From the NCBI GenBank assembly GCA_964459205.1, contig CAYWKJ010000006.1, forward strand, positions 1 to 42,632: a stretch of 42,632 nucleotides of DNA. The letters are read 5' to 3'. Position numbers and translations under genes: made by a program. Below, piece after piece: positions 32,874 through 39,777 of this stretch. The notes below the pieces were generated by a model. It was not told the DNA's origin and searched no databases. It saw nothing but the letters and a program-made list of their open reading frames with translations. Every line of letters starts with the position of its first letter. Positions within the stretch are counted from its first letter, which is position 1. This stretch comes from JABJMC01 sp964459205 (GTDB lineage: Bacteria; Patescibacteriota; Gracilibacteria; UBA1369; UBA12473).

Positions 32874-34175
32874 ATGAAAAACAAGTTCTTCCTCTGGGCT
32901 TTAGTGTTTCTAACTATCATGTTAGTGATGCAAAATTTTGGAGGAAACAAAGAAATTGATTCTACTCTAACAGGCAGTAATTTAGGAGTAGCTACCACAA
33001 AAACCGAATATCGACTGGGTAAGGAAATCATCCTGACCCTCCAAAACAATACTAACGATGTCATTACTCTTCCGGATTTCTGTGGAGAACGACTTTTTGA
33101 TGTCTATCGCTATGAAAATTCTGATTGGATATCAATTCCAGTCGGCGAAGACGAAACTTGTGAAGCCGAAGCTTTTGAAATCCAACCGGGGACAGAGCTA
33201 GATGTAAGTTATAAAAACTGGGCGTATCGCGCTTTTTCAGAATACGGACGCTACCATATTGAAGTGTCGGCCTATGTTTACGATGTGGAAGGAGACGTAC
33301 CAGAAATGATTACTTTCTCTTCAAATGAATTTTCGATTGTACCGCGCACCATGCTTGGCAATGTATGGCTCCATGGGATTTACGGTCCAATTCTAAACAC
33401 CATGGTTTTCCTAATTAAGGTCTTACCAGGAAATAGTCTAGGTCTAGCCATTATTATTTTAACCTTAATAATAAGAACTATTCTGTTAGTGCCTTCACAA
33501 CGCGCCATGCGCTCCCAACGTCGGATGCAAGAGCTGCAACCAAAACTAGAGGCCCTAAAAAAGAAATACAAAAACAATCAAGAACGCTTAGCCATGGAAA
33601 CCATGAATCTCTGGAAAGATCACAAGGTTACTCCATTTGGCAGTTGCTTACCGATTTTCTTACAATTCCCAATTTTAATTGGACTATATTATGTAGTACG
33701 CGAAGGACTTCATATAGATAAAGTCGAACTTTTGTATGACTTTGTAGCAGAGGGGTTTGCCTTTGAAAGCATGCAAACTAATTTCCTCGGGATTTTAGAG
33801 TTAATGGATTTAAATATTATTGTTTTGCCACTACTTGTTGGTGGCTTACAGTTCATTCAAATGAACCTAGCCATGGCTAGAGCCAAGAAAAAGAAAGAAG
33901 CCAAAACTAAAGGCAAAGACATTGCTAAAAAAGCAGCTAAACCAGGTGACATGCAAAATGAAATGCAAATGGCCACCTCTATGATGAAATACTTTATGCC
34001 AGTTATGATCGCCTTTTTTACGGCCAGCTTACCTGCTGGTGTAGGACTTTACTGGATGACTTCTACTACTTATGGAATCGTCCAACAATTTATAGTAAAC
34101 AAAGAGGATTTAAGCAAAAAACCTGGTAGCAAAGAACCGACCGTTAAGGTCATCGAAAAAAAGGATTCTAAATAA
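32874..34175 (+). CDS. yidC: Membrane protein insertase YidC with an extracytoplasmic Ig-like domain
   Basis: Inserts and folds membrane proteins, alone or with SecYEG. After an N-terminal TM helix (FFLWALVFLTIMLVMQNFG) comes a roughly 130-residue beta-rich outer domain (TEYRLGKEIILTLQNNTNDVITL to YGRYHIEVSAYVYD) that looks immunoglobulin-like and differs from the P1 domain of proteobacterial YidC. The conserved core follows: IIRTILLVPSQRAMRSQRRMQELQPKLEALKKKYK with the cytoplasmic hairpin, FGSCLPIFLQFPILIGLYYVVREG, and the final helices with FFTASLPAGVGLYWMTSTTYGIVQQF. At 433 aa it is intermediate in length. It is coupled to rnpA and jag. Confidence 0.95.
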   Translation: MKNKFFLWALVFLTIMLVMQNFGGNKEIDSTLTGSNLGVATTKTEYRLGKEIILTLQNNTNDVITLPDFCGERLFDVYRYENSDWISIPVGEDETCEAEAFEIQPGTELDVSYKNWAYRAFSEYGRYHIEVSAYVYDVEGDVPEMITFSSNEFSIVPRTMLGNVWLHGIYGPILNTMVFLIKVLPGNSLGLAIIILTLIIRTILLVPSQRAMRSQRRMQELQPKLEALKKKYKNNQERLAMETMNLWKDHKVTPFGSCLPIFLQFPILIGLYYVVREGLHIDKVELLYDFVAEGFAFESMQTNFLGILELMDLNIIVLPLLVGGLQFIQMNLAMARAKKKKEAKTKGKDIAKKAAKPGDMQNEMQMATSMMKYFMPVMIAFFTASLPAGVGLYWMTSTTYGIVQQFIVNKEDLSKKPGSKEPTVKVIEKKDSK

Positions 34176-34198
34176 ACTATTATTTAATTACCACCAAA

Positions 34199-34651
34199 AT
34201 GGAGGAAATCATTAGTGAAACACTAACTCCCATCCTCGAACTCATGCATATTAATTTTACGCGCATTGATGTTGAGGAATTAGAGGACGGTCAATACCGC
34301 GTAAACATTGAAACCAATGAACCAAAAATGTTAATTGGTTATCACGGGAGCAATTTACAGGCCATTCAACACCTGTTAAAAATCTTACTTTCCAAAAAAA
34401 TCGATCAAGCTTTTTCGATTCAATTGGATGTGGATAACTACCGCAAACGACAAGAAGAAAATGTTATTCAATTGGCTGAACAAAAAATCGCTCAAGTACG
34501 CCAAGATCATGCGCCACGCAAACTCCCCCCAATGTCTCCTTATTTTCGCCGCTTAGTTCATCTTTACTTAACTCAATCAGAGTTTGAAGATGTTACAACT
34601 TACAGCGAAGGCACAGGAGATCACCGCGCGATCGTGATTAAAAATGCATGA
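34199..34651 (+). CDS. jag: KH/R3H RNA-binding protein Jag (KhpB)
   Basis: A 150-aa RNA-binding protein that in other bacteria works with KhpA in regulating cell elongation and division genes. The KH domain shows the GYHG loop (residues 47-50) in MLIGYHGSNLQAIQHLLKILL. The C-terminal R3H domain is seen in PMSPYFRRLVHLYL and TTYSEGTGDHRAIVI. The usual N-terminal Jag domain is absent, giving the short form. Position right after yidC is the normal context. The TGA stop overlaps the next start (ATGA). Confidence 0.95.
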   Translation: MEEIISETLTPILELMHINFTRIDVEELEDGQYRVNIETNEPKMLIGYHGSNLQAIQHLLKILLSKKIDQAFSIQLDVDNYRKRQEENVIQLAEQKIAQVRQDHAPRKLPPMSPYFRRLVHLYLTQSEFEDVTTYSEGTGDHRAIVIKNA

Positions 34652-35604
34652 AAAAAATAGCCTCCTTTATTATCGGAATTCTCTTGCTGGGCTCACTAAG
34701 CCACAGCGTTTTAGCTAATGAAGAAATAGCCGAAGAAGAAATCCAAAACCCATTTTCGGATTTAGCTGAAAACAATCAATATTATCCGGCTATTTTTGAT
34801 TTATATGAACGAGAGATCGTGCAAGGCTATGATGACGGAACTTTCCGAGCCTATGACACAGTTAATCGCGTTGAAACTCTCAAAATTGTGATGATGTATT
34901 TTGGTTGGGAAACTGACGAAGAAAGCGAAACTGTACTTGAATTTTCGGATATCCAAGAAGGTGCGTGGTACGAATCATATCTTCGCCTGGCCTATGAAAA
35001 TGAAATCGTAAATGGTTATGGCGATGGCACTTTTCTTCCGGATAATACAGTTAACTTAGCCGAAACTTTAAAAATTGTCTCTAGAGCAGCGCCATTTACC
35101 TTTATCGACAAAGTGATGATCGAAATCGACCCCGCTCCAGACGTGCCAGCTGATAGTTGGTACGCAGGCTATGCGCAATATGCCTTAGAAGAAGGAGCTG
35201 TTTATTTAGATTCAGAGGGCAATTTATCTGCTGACCAAGATGTTACTCGCGGACAATTAGCTGATATTCTTTATAGATTTGAATATGACTCACAATTCTC
35301 TGGCCAGGTTTCTTACGGTAATGCGACTTATTACGCTGATATGTTTGAAGGTCGCAATACCGCCTCTGGAGAGGTGTTTCAGCAGGCCTTGTATACCGCG
35401 GCCCACTTAACACTCCCTTTTGGAACATATGTTCGAGTAACTCATCGCACTACCGGCGAAACTGCCATTGTAAAAGTTAATGATCGTGGCCCCTACTCTG
35501 ACCACGCGATTATCGATTTAACTAGTACAGCCTTTGAAGCCATTGGCTATCTTGGCTCTGGAGTTATCCCGGTCGAAGTTGAAATTATTTACCCAGAGGA
35601 GTAA
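34648..35604 (+). CDS. Secreted protein with SLH repeats and an RlpA-like double-psi beta-barrel
   Basis: A 318-aa exported protein with a signal peptide (MKKIASFIIGILLLGSLSHS, cleavage near ANE). Three S-layer homology-like repeats follow: about 36-88 (YDDGTFRAYDTVNRVETLKIV), 99-146 (NGYGDGTFLPDNTVNLAETL) and a weaker one at 163-212. Residues 222-316 form the RlpA-type barrel: YGNATYYADMFEGRNTASGE, YTAAHLTLPFGTYVRV, VKVNDRGPYSDHAIIDLT, including the conserved D279. RlpA proteins cleave or bind denuded glycan at the septum; SLH repeats bind cell-wall polymers. The combination suggests a wall-attached septal peptidoglycan protein. It is coupled to jag and the FtsL-like gene. Confidence 0.92.
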   Translation: MKKIASFIIGILLLGSLSHSVLANEEIAEEEIQNPFSDLAENNQYYPAIFDLYEREIVQGYDDGTFRAYDTVNRVETLKIVMMYFGWETDEESETVLEFSDIQEGAWYESYLRLAYENEIVNGYGDGTFLPDNTVNLAETLKIVSRAAPFTFIDKVMIEIDPAPDVPADSWYAGYAQYALEEGAVYLDSEGNLSADQDVTRGQLADILYRFEYDSQFSGQVSYGNATYYADMFEGRNTASGEVFQQALYTAAHLTLPFGTYVRVTHRTTGETAIVKVNDRGPYSDHAIIDLTSTAFEAIGYLGSGVIPVEVEIIYPEE

Positions 35605-35613
35605 TTTGTTTAT

Positions 35614-35994
35614 ATGCCTAAAGATCCCTACTACCAAAAACGACTAAATAAATCACGCCAAGAGCGTAAAAAACGCAAAAAAGTGCGCCGGCTTTCCGAA
35701 GAAATTAAATCCACAACACGCCTTCTCATGGTTACTATTGGAATTTTACTTTTTGTAACTACAGTTACTTTTCTTTATGTGAGTAGCTCTAAGGCTGGCA
35801 AAGGCTACTATTTAGAACAACTTCAACTAGAACATGAGCAACTCCAAAGCGACAACCGCGAACTCTCCTCTGACCTTCAAGCCATCCAAGCCATTACCGA
35901 AATCGAACAATCCGACAGCGTTGAAAACATGTCTGAACCCGAAGATTTAGATATCAGCTATGTTGGAGAGCCGAGCGAGTTAGTTTCCCGCTAA
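35614..35994 (+). CDS. FtsL/DivIC-like bitopic membrane protein
   Basis: A 126-aa protein with the layout of septum-formation initiators: a short, strongly basic cytoplasmic arm (KSRQERKKRKKVRRLSEE), one TM helix (LLMVTIGILLFVTTVTFLYV), then an outside coiled coil (LEQLQLEHEQLQSDNRELSSDLQAI). Length and topology match FtsL or DivIC; sequence identity within this group is too low to name one. Its place after the RlpA-like gene supports a division role. A GAGGAG lies about 13 nt before the ATG, too far for an ideal ribosome binding site. The 3' end overlaps the GNAT gene by 15 bp. Confidence 0.75.
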   Translation: MPKDPYYQKRLNKSRQERKKRKKVRRLSEEIKSTTRLLMVTIGILLFVTTVTFLYVSSSKAGKGYYLEQLQLEHEQLQSDNRELSSDLQAIQAITEIEQSDSVENMSEPEDLDISYVGEPSELVSR

Positions 35995-36864
35995 TCGCTC
36001 TCCTACCTCATCTTGCACCGCCTCAATATCTGCATGCGTTTTTGGTTTAATCGGTTTCATTAATCCAATTCGGATACCCTCTTTATGATTACGAACATCC
36101 CGTTCATTTTTATCAACTGTCTTTGGAAAAACATATAACCGCTCCCCCAAACACAAGTCATCATCCGCTTCTGTTACTCTTCGAAAATTTTCCTGAAAAG
36201 CAGCTATGGGCCGATAATCTGCATTATAAAACCACGCTAACGCATCTAATTGACCAACCTCAGCGTAAGCATCTTGAGACACTCCTCGATCTGTCACTAC
36301 CTCTTCAAAAAACCCTTCCGCCGCTGCCAATAATTTCTTCCCCATCCCCTTCCCGCGCATTCCCGGATGAATAACTCGATCATAAATTCGGAAATTGCCT
36401 TGTTCATCAAATTCCAAATTTCCAATTTGTCGTTCCATACGCTCTGGAAGTTCCATATCTCTTCGCCAATTCGCATATTGCTCCATAGAGCTTTTGCCTT
36501 CTAAAGGACCTTTTATAAGATGAAACCCTCCACCAGTTTTACCTTGTGCATCAATTGTTTTTGTCACAAAAAAATAAAGAGGCACCGATTCATCTACAAC
36601 ACCTGAATTAATCACAAACATGGACTCAGTTCCTTTTTTTGTAAACCGAACTAAAGTATTTTCATCAGCAGGCGGCCTCTTATTTAATTTATAAGTCTCA
36701 GCTCCCTCACGCGCTAATTTCTCCATTTTCACCCCTAATCCATTCATATCCTCAATTCCCAATTCTAATAAACGTGATGGCTCACTAATTGGCCTTCGCC
36801 CATCATATTGAGCAAGCAAATCTTTAAAATCTATTCTTTCAGGCAATTCTACAGACATGAACAT
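35980..36864 (-). CDS. GNAT-family N-acetyltransferase with long N-terminal extension
   Basis: A 294-aa protein. The acetyl-CoA loop of the GNAT fold is seen at HPGMRGKGMGKKLLAAAEGF (R170-G-K-G-M-G), preceded by the beta4 strand NFRIYDRVI. The next segment (DAYAEVGQLDALAWFYNADYRPIA) fits the C-terminal part of the fold. The first 80 residues (helical; PERIDFKDLLAQYDGRR, KMEKLAREGAETYKL) are outside the GNAT core and I do not recognise them. The substrate is unknown. A second in-frame ATG two codons in (36858) could be the start. It has a strong extended -10 promoter of its own. Confidence 0.82.
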   Translation of the reverse strand: MFMSVELPERIDFKDLLAQYDGRRPISEPSRLLELGIEDMNGLGVKMEKLAREGAETYKLNKRPPADENTLVRFTKKGTESMFVINSGVVDESVPLYFFVTKTIDAQGKTGGGFHLIKGPLEGKSSMEQYANWRRDMELPERMERQIGNLEFDEQGNFRIYDRVIHPGMRGKGMGKKLLAAAEGFFEEVVTDRGVSQDAYAEVGQLDALAWFYNADYRPIAAFQENFRRVTEADDDLCLGERLYVFPKTVDKNERDVRNHKEGIRIGLMKPIKPKTHADIEAVQDEVGERLAGN

Positions 36865-36884
36865 TTATTAAATCATATCTGTTA

Positions 36885-36913
36885 ATTATATCATTTTACC
36901 CAAAATATAGCAA
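36885..36913 (-). promoter_or_regulatory. Promoter of the GNAT gene
   Basis: On the minus strand, TTGCTA (plus 36908-36913), a 17-nt spacer ending in TGA, and TATAAT (plus 36885-36890). It fits between the stop of the TrmB-like gene and the GNAT start, so the two genes need not share a transcript. Confidence 0.6.
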
Positions 36914-36914
36914 T

Positions 36915-37670
36915 CTACTTCCCCTTCTTATACAAAAGCTCAAACACCGCCGACAAAGTATGATAAATTGCCTGATTTTCAATAATCACGGCTGTTAAAT
37001 CTCCTTCTTTAAACGAAATAAAAGCTACCCGATCTTTGCCATATAAGGCAATTTCAGTTTCAAACAAGTTCTTTTGCGGTTTAACCAAAACTGTATTTCG
37101 CAAATATTTACGATCATTTTTCTTGTAACGCCGGGCTCGCTCCGAATCAGCCGCCACAATTTCTGATTTAATTTTTTTCTTTAAAAGTTGAGGCATGTAT
37201 TCCTCTAGCAAAAACCCTTTAATCTCCTCCGGGATAATATCCACAGTCAAAAAGGCCCGGATTGGACCCTTAAATTTTAAAGTATCTTCGTACACCGTTT
37301 TAACTCCTTCTGCCCCTTCATAGAATCGCACCTTTGGCACCGAGCTGTATTCCTGCAAATAAGTAGAAAACTCTGGTAAGTGCTTTTCCACAGCTTTTTT
37401 CTTACGATCCCACTCTTGTTGCTGATGTTCGGCGTATCTCACCAACGCTTCTGGTTTTTCTACCGTAAAATATTGAACATTTCGCCGCGTAACCACATTG
37501 GCCACCCCCTTCTCAGTTAATTTTCGACAAATAACATAAGTCGTAACCCGATTCATTTTGACATGTTTAGCCAAAACACTAGCTGGCTGCATCCCCAACC
37601 GCAGAGCCGCTAAATAAACTTGGATCTCTTTATCTGAAAACCCAAGGCTTTTTAAAAGTTGTTCAACCAT
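36915..37670 (-). CDS. TrmB-like transcriptional regulator, second paralogue
   Basis: A 251-aa protein from the ATG at 37670; a reading from 37730 adds 20 hydrophobic residues that overlap the promoter and is unlikely. The N-terminal winged helix reads LLKSLGFSDKEIQVYLAALRLGMQPASVLAKHVKMNRVTTYVICRKLTEKGVANVV with a wing at RRNVQYFTVEKPEALV. A coiled linker follows, then the effector domain (PKVRFYEGAEGVKTVYEDTLKFKGPIRAFL). It is the same architecture as the gene at 21638. It appears to have an operator over its own -10. Confidence 0.87.
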   Translation of the reverse strand: MVEQLLKSLGFSDKEIQVYLAALRLGMQPASVLAKHVKMNRVTTYVICRKLTEKGVANVVTRRNVQYFTVEKPEALVRYAEHQQQEWDRKKKAVEKHLPEFSTYLQEYSSVPKVRFYEGAEGVKTVYEDTLKFKGPIRAFLTVDIIPEEIKGFLLEEYMPQLLKKKIKSEIVAADSERARRYKKNDRKYLRNTVLVKPQKNLFETEIALYGKDRVAFISFKEGDLTAVIIENQAIYHTLSAVFELLYKKGK

Positions 37671-37688
37671 GATTAAATTTGTTAAACA

Positions 37689-37708
37689 TAAATTACAATA
37701 GTAATTTA
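37689..37708 (-). promoter_or_regulatory. Inverted repeat over the promoter of the second TrmB-like gene
   Basis: TAAATTAC-AATA-GTAATTTA is a perfect 8-bp inverted repeat. On the minus strand, TTGCAT (plus 37725-37730) and TGT-TAAATT (plus 37703-37708) form a promoter with 16-nt spacing, so the repeat covers the -10 and the start point. The 13-mer AAATTACAATAGT within it recurs in the IFVQP gene promoter at 22433-22445. Confidence 0.55.
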
Positions 37709-37741
37709 ACAGAAACAAAATACAATGCAACTATATTTACA

Positions 37742-38101
37742 TCAATCAACACATTCCTGCAAAGTTTCTAAAGAAAGGGTCACACATTTCACTCGACCTG
37801 GCCCTAATTGATCAATCCCCAACATCTCCAATAAATCTTCTTTTTTGAGACCACGAACCTCATCCAATGTCTTTCCTTTTAACTCTTCGGTCAGTAATGA
37901 GGCCGAAGCCGTGCTAATTGCACAACCCTCTCCCTCCCAACTAGCATCCACAATTTCCTCCCCGTCTAGTTTTAAATAAATTCGCACGTGATCACCACAA
38001 GTTACATTCACGCCGGAATGCGTTTTTGTAGCATTTTTAATCTCCCGTTTATTCAACGGATTCTTGGCTAAATCAATAATTTGCTCCTGATAAATGTCCA
38101 T
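37742..38101 (-). CDS. sufU: SufU/NifU-like iron-sulfur scaffold
   Basis: A 119-aa protein of the SufU/IscU fold, which accepts sulfur from SufS and, in Gram-positive type systems, depends on a zinc site. Ligands are visible: CGD (C35, D37), EGEGCAIS (C60) and RVKCVTL (C106). The GEGCAISTASASLLTEELKGKTLDEV segment is diagnostic. I start at the ATG at 38101; an upstream TTG at 38110 is unlikely. The partner SufS gene lies at the right end of the window. Its promoter overlaps that of the divergent AlkD-like gene. Confidence 0.92.
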   Translation of the reverse strand: MDIYQEQIIDLAKNPLNKREIKNATKTHSGVNVTCGDHVRIYLKLDGEEIVDASWEGEGCAISTASASLLTEELKGKTLDEVRGLKKEDLLEMLGIDQLGPGRVKCVTLSLETLQECVD

Positions 38102-38115
38102 TATGACCAAAGTGT

Positions 38116-38123
38116 ACTATACT
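38116..38123. promoter_or_regulatory. Overlapping divergent -10 elements of sufU and the AlkD-like gene
   Basis: TATACT on the plus strand (38118-38123) stands 6 nt before the AlkD-like ATG at 38130. TATAGT on the minus strand (plus 38116-38121) stands 14 nt before the sufU ATG at 38101. The hexamers share four base pairs, so RNA polymerase could not occupy both at once. No strong -35 is visible on either side. Confidence 0.4.
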
Positions 38124-38129
38124 AATGAT

Positions 38130-38840
38130 ATGAATTTAAGTGATCTTAAAAAAGAGCTTCAAACAAAAGCGAACTCCAGTCATGCCAAAAATTTGCAACG
38201 ATTCTTTAAAACTGGTCCTGGAGAATATGGCGAAGGCGATGTTTTTATAGGAATAAAAGTCCCCGAATTACGCAAAACTGCTCAAAATTTTAAAGAACTT
38301 TATCTAAAAGATTTAGAAAAACTCTTACGCTCAAAAATACACGAAGAACGCATGGTAGCGCTTTTTATTTTACGAATCCAATATGAACAAGCCGCCCAAG
38401 AAGGCGGAAACACTCTCCCCTACATCAATCTTTATTTAAACAATGCCACCCGCATCAATAATTGGGACTTAGTAGACACCTCTGCTCCTTATATTTTGGG
38501 GCATTATTTACTAAAAGAAAACCGCGAAATTTTATATACATTCGCCAAATCCCCCAATCTCTGGAAAAAACGAATCGCCATTATTTCTACTTTTGCGTTT
38601 ATTAAGGAAGGTGAATTTGATGATGCCCTTAAAATTGCCGAATTACTCCTGTTTGAAGACCATGATTTAATGCATAAGGCTGTGGGCTGGACGCTGCGTG
38701 AAATTGGAAATCGTAAATTAGCTGTTGAAGAAAAATTCCTAAAAAAATACTACAAAGAGATGCCGCGAACCGCGCTACGCTACGCTATTGAAAAATTCCC
38801 AGAAAAAAAACGTAAATCATATTTACAGGGTAAAATTTAA
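38130..38840 (+). CDS. AlkD-like DNA alkylation repair protein (HEAT-like repeats)
   Basis: A 236-aa helical-repeat protein. AlkD glycosylases remove bulky or positively charged alkylated bases without flipping them. Family features: GPGEYGEGDVFIGIKVPELRKTAQ, EERMVALFILRIQYEQA, INNWDLVDTSAPYILGHYL, KSPNLWKKRIAIISTFAFIKEGEFDDAL, MHKAVGWTLREIGN and the final PRTALRYAIEKFPEKKR. I chose the ATG at 38130 over an upstream ATG at 38094, which would overlap sufU and adds unrelated residues. A -10 element 6 nt upstream predicts a leaderless message. The stop codon abuts the 22-bp repeat at 38841. Confidence 0.92.
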   Translation: MNLSDLKKELQTKANSSHAKNLQRFFKTGPGEYGEGDVFIGIKVPELRKTAQNFKELYLKDLEKLLRSKIHEERMVALFILRIQYEQAAQEGGNTLPYINLYLNNATRINNWDLVDTSAPYILGHYLLKENREILYTFAKSPNLWKKRIAIISTFAFIKEGEFDDALKIAELLLFEDHDLMHKAVGWTLREIGNRKLAVEEKFLKKYYKEMPRTALRYAIEKFPEKKRKSYLQGKI

Positions 38841-39021
38841 GGGACACATCCCCCTCACGCATTTCTACTATAAACTTCACGAAAAAAGTTGAGCACACTA
38901 CGAACTTTTGAACGTTTGGGTCTTGTGGGCCCCAAATGTGAAAAAGTGAAGTTTAGCGAAACTTAATTTCGTGAAAACCTTGTGGGGGAGCTCGTGAGGG
39001 GGACACATCCCCCTCACGCAT
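38841..39021. repeat. Structured repeat block: 22-bp direct repeat with nested inverted repeats
   Basis: A 22-bp sequence starting GGGACACATCCCCCTCACGC occurs at 38841-38862 and again at 39000-39021. Between them, TAAACTTCAC (38871-38880) pairs with GTGAAGTTTA (38946-38955), TTCACGAAA (38877-38885) with TTTCGTGAA (38967-38975), and TTTGGG (38915-38920) with CCCAAA (38931-38936). The right copy is the 3' half of a perfect 11-bp hairpin (38993-39018). No ORF of note is present. It begins directly after the alkD stop codon. Confidence 0.7.
38993..39018. repeat. Perfect 11-bp hairpin with a CACA loop
   Basis: CGTGAGGGGGA (38993-39003), loop CACA, TCCCCCTCACG (39008-39018). The stem is GC-rich and very stable. 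Since no T-run follows on either strand, it is not a classical intrinsic terminator, though it could stop or stabilise the 3' end of the alkD transcript. Confidence 0.7.
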
Positions 39022-39055
39022 AGACAAATTCCCGGCCATCACCATGACGACCGAG

Positions 39056-39750
39056 AATTGTGCCTGCTCTTTGTTGTCCGCGCCCGGTTGGGTTAGGGAA
39101 TCCAGGGAGGGGTTGCGAGACGAACCGCATAGACCTGTTCAGACGCCTGAGAGATGTCCCAGTAGGCCGAGCAGAACTTCACGATGTACCGACATTCGGT
39201 CCCGAGGTAGTAACGGAACCACCCATCCCCGAACTCCACATCTCGAAACGATTCGATCTCGTTGTACACCAGGACGCTCTGGCTGTCCTCGATCCCGACA
39301 AATCCCAGCTCTCCCTCGTAGAGGTCGAACTGATCGAACAGGATCGGATCAGCAGCCGTGAAGAGCCCCGAGGGGATCTCCATGGACCACTTGATCATCC
39401 CGTCCTGGAGCACCTTCTCGCACGAGATCTTGCTGAGGGTGTAATGCCCCACCGACGACGCGGAGAGTTCGCTCTCCAACAGTGGCGGGGTCGGGGGCAA
39501 GGGCGGGAGTTCACGTTCGGGCTTGGGCAGCACTCCGGCCGGACCGGCGAACTGGTCCAGAGGGGAGGACTCCGTGGTGACTTGAGGCGACGAATCATCG
39601 GAGATCATACTGGAACAGACAAAGCTGCCACCAGCCACCACAATCACCAAAACAAAAAAGGTAACATTCCATGCACGCATCTAGCACCTTCACTTTCTGG
39701 GGCGGACTATAAAAGAGCAGGATCCGTATCTGCGAAACGCACTCACAATT
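39056..39750. other. GC-rich island with imperfect inverted ends
   Basis: Composition changes sharply: the line 39481-39540 holds 44 G/C of 60, against visibly AT-leaning neighbours. At the left end CCTGCTCTTT followed by GTCCGC (39063-39080) is mirrored at the right end, where the reverse complement of 39699-39721 reads CCTGCTCTTTTATAGTCCGC. AATTGTG (39056-39062) is likewise mirrored by CACAATT (39744-39750). It carries one gene on the minus strand. No transposase is present. Transfer, a relic cassette, or a mis-joined assembly are all possible. Confidence 0.55.
39093..39680 (-). CDS. Hypothetical exported protein in the GC-rich island
   Basis: A 195-aa protein with an N-terminal hydrophobic segment (MRAWNVTFFVLVIVVAGGSF) that could be a signal peptide or anchor, a Ser/Pro-rich linker (ERELPPLPPTPPLLESE) and a C-terminal beta-rich domain with four cysteines (ISCEKVLQDGMIKWSMEI, YYLGTECRYIVKFCSAYWD). 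I do not recognise the domain. Codon use is strongly biased to G/C in third positions, unlike all neighbours, while the codons of the hydrophobic N-terminus are less so. AAGGTG lies 5 nt before the ATG, one of the few Shine-Dalgarno-like sequences here, again unlike neighbours. It suggests a foreign gene. Confidence 0.65.
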   Translation of the reverse strand: MRAWNVTFFVLVIVVAGGSFVCSSMISDDSSPQVTTESSPLDQFAGPAGVLPKPERELPPLPPTPPLLESELSASSVGHYTLSKISCEKVLQDGMIKWSMEIPSGLFTAADPILFDQFDLYEGELGFVGIEDSQSVLVYNEIESFRDVEFGDGWFRYYLGTECRYIVKFCSAYWDISQASEQVYAVRLATPPWIP

Positions 39751-39777
39751 GGGGCGGATCAACTTAACGGATCGCCA
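39681..39777. other. Gap between the island gene and the inositol-phosphatase gene
   Basis: It holds the right inverted end of the island and a bulged stem GGC(G)GATC ... GATCGCC (about 39754-39776) lying just after the stop codon of the following minus-strand gene. No T-run follows, so it is at most a weak terminator for that gene. Confidence 0.3.

Noticed and set aside
39044..39767. Two long plus-strand ORFs (105 and 235 aa) in the GC-rich island.
   Set aside because: They are frame shadows of a GC-rich minus-strand gene: Arg/Pro-rich, without a domain or initiation context, whereas the minus ORF has a signal peptide and a ribosome-binding-like site.
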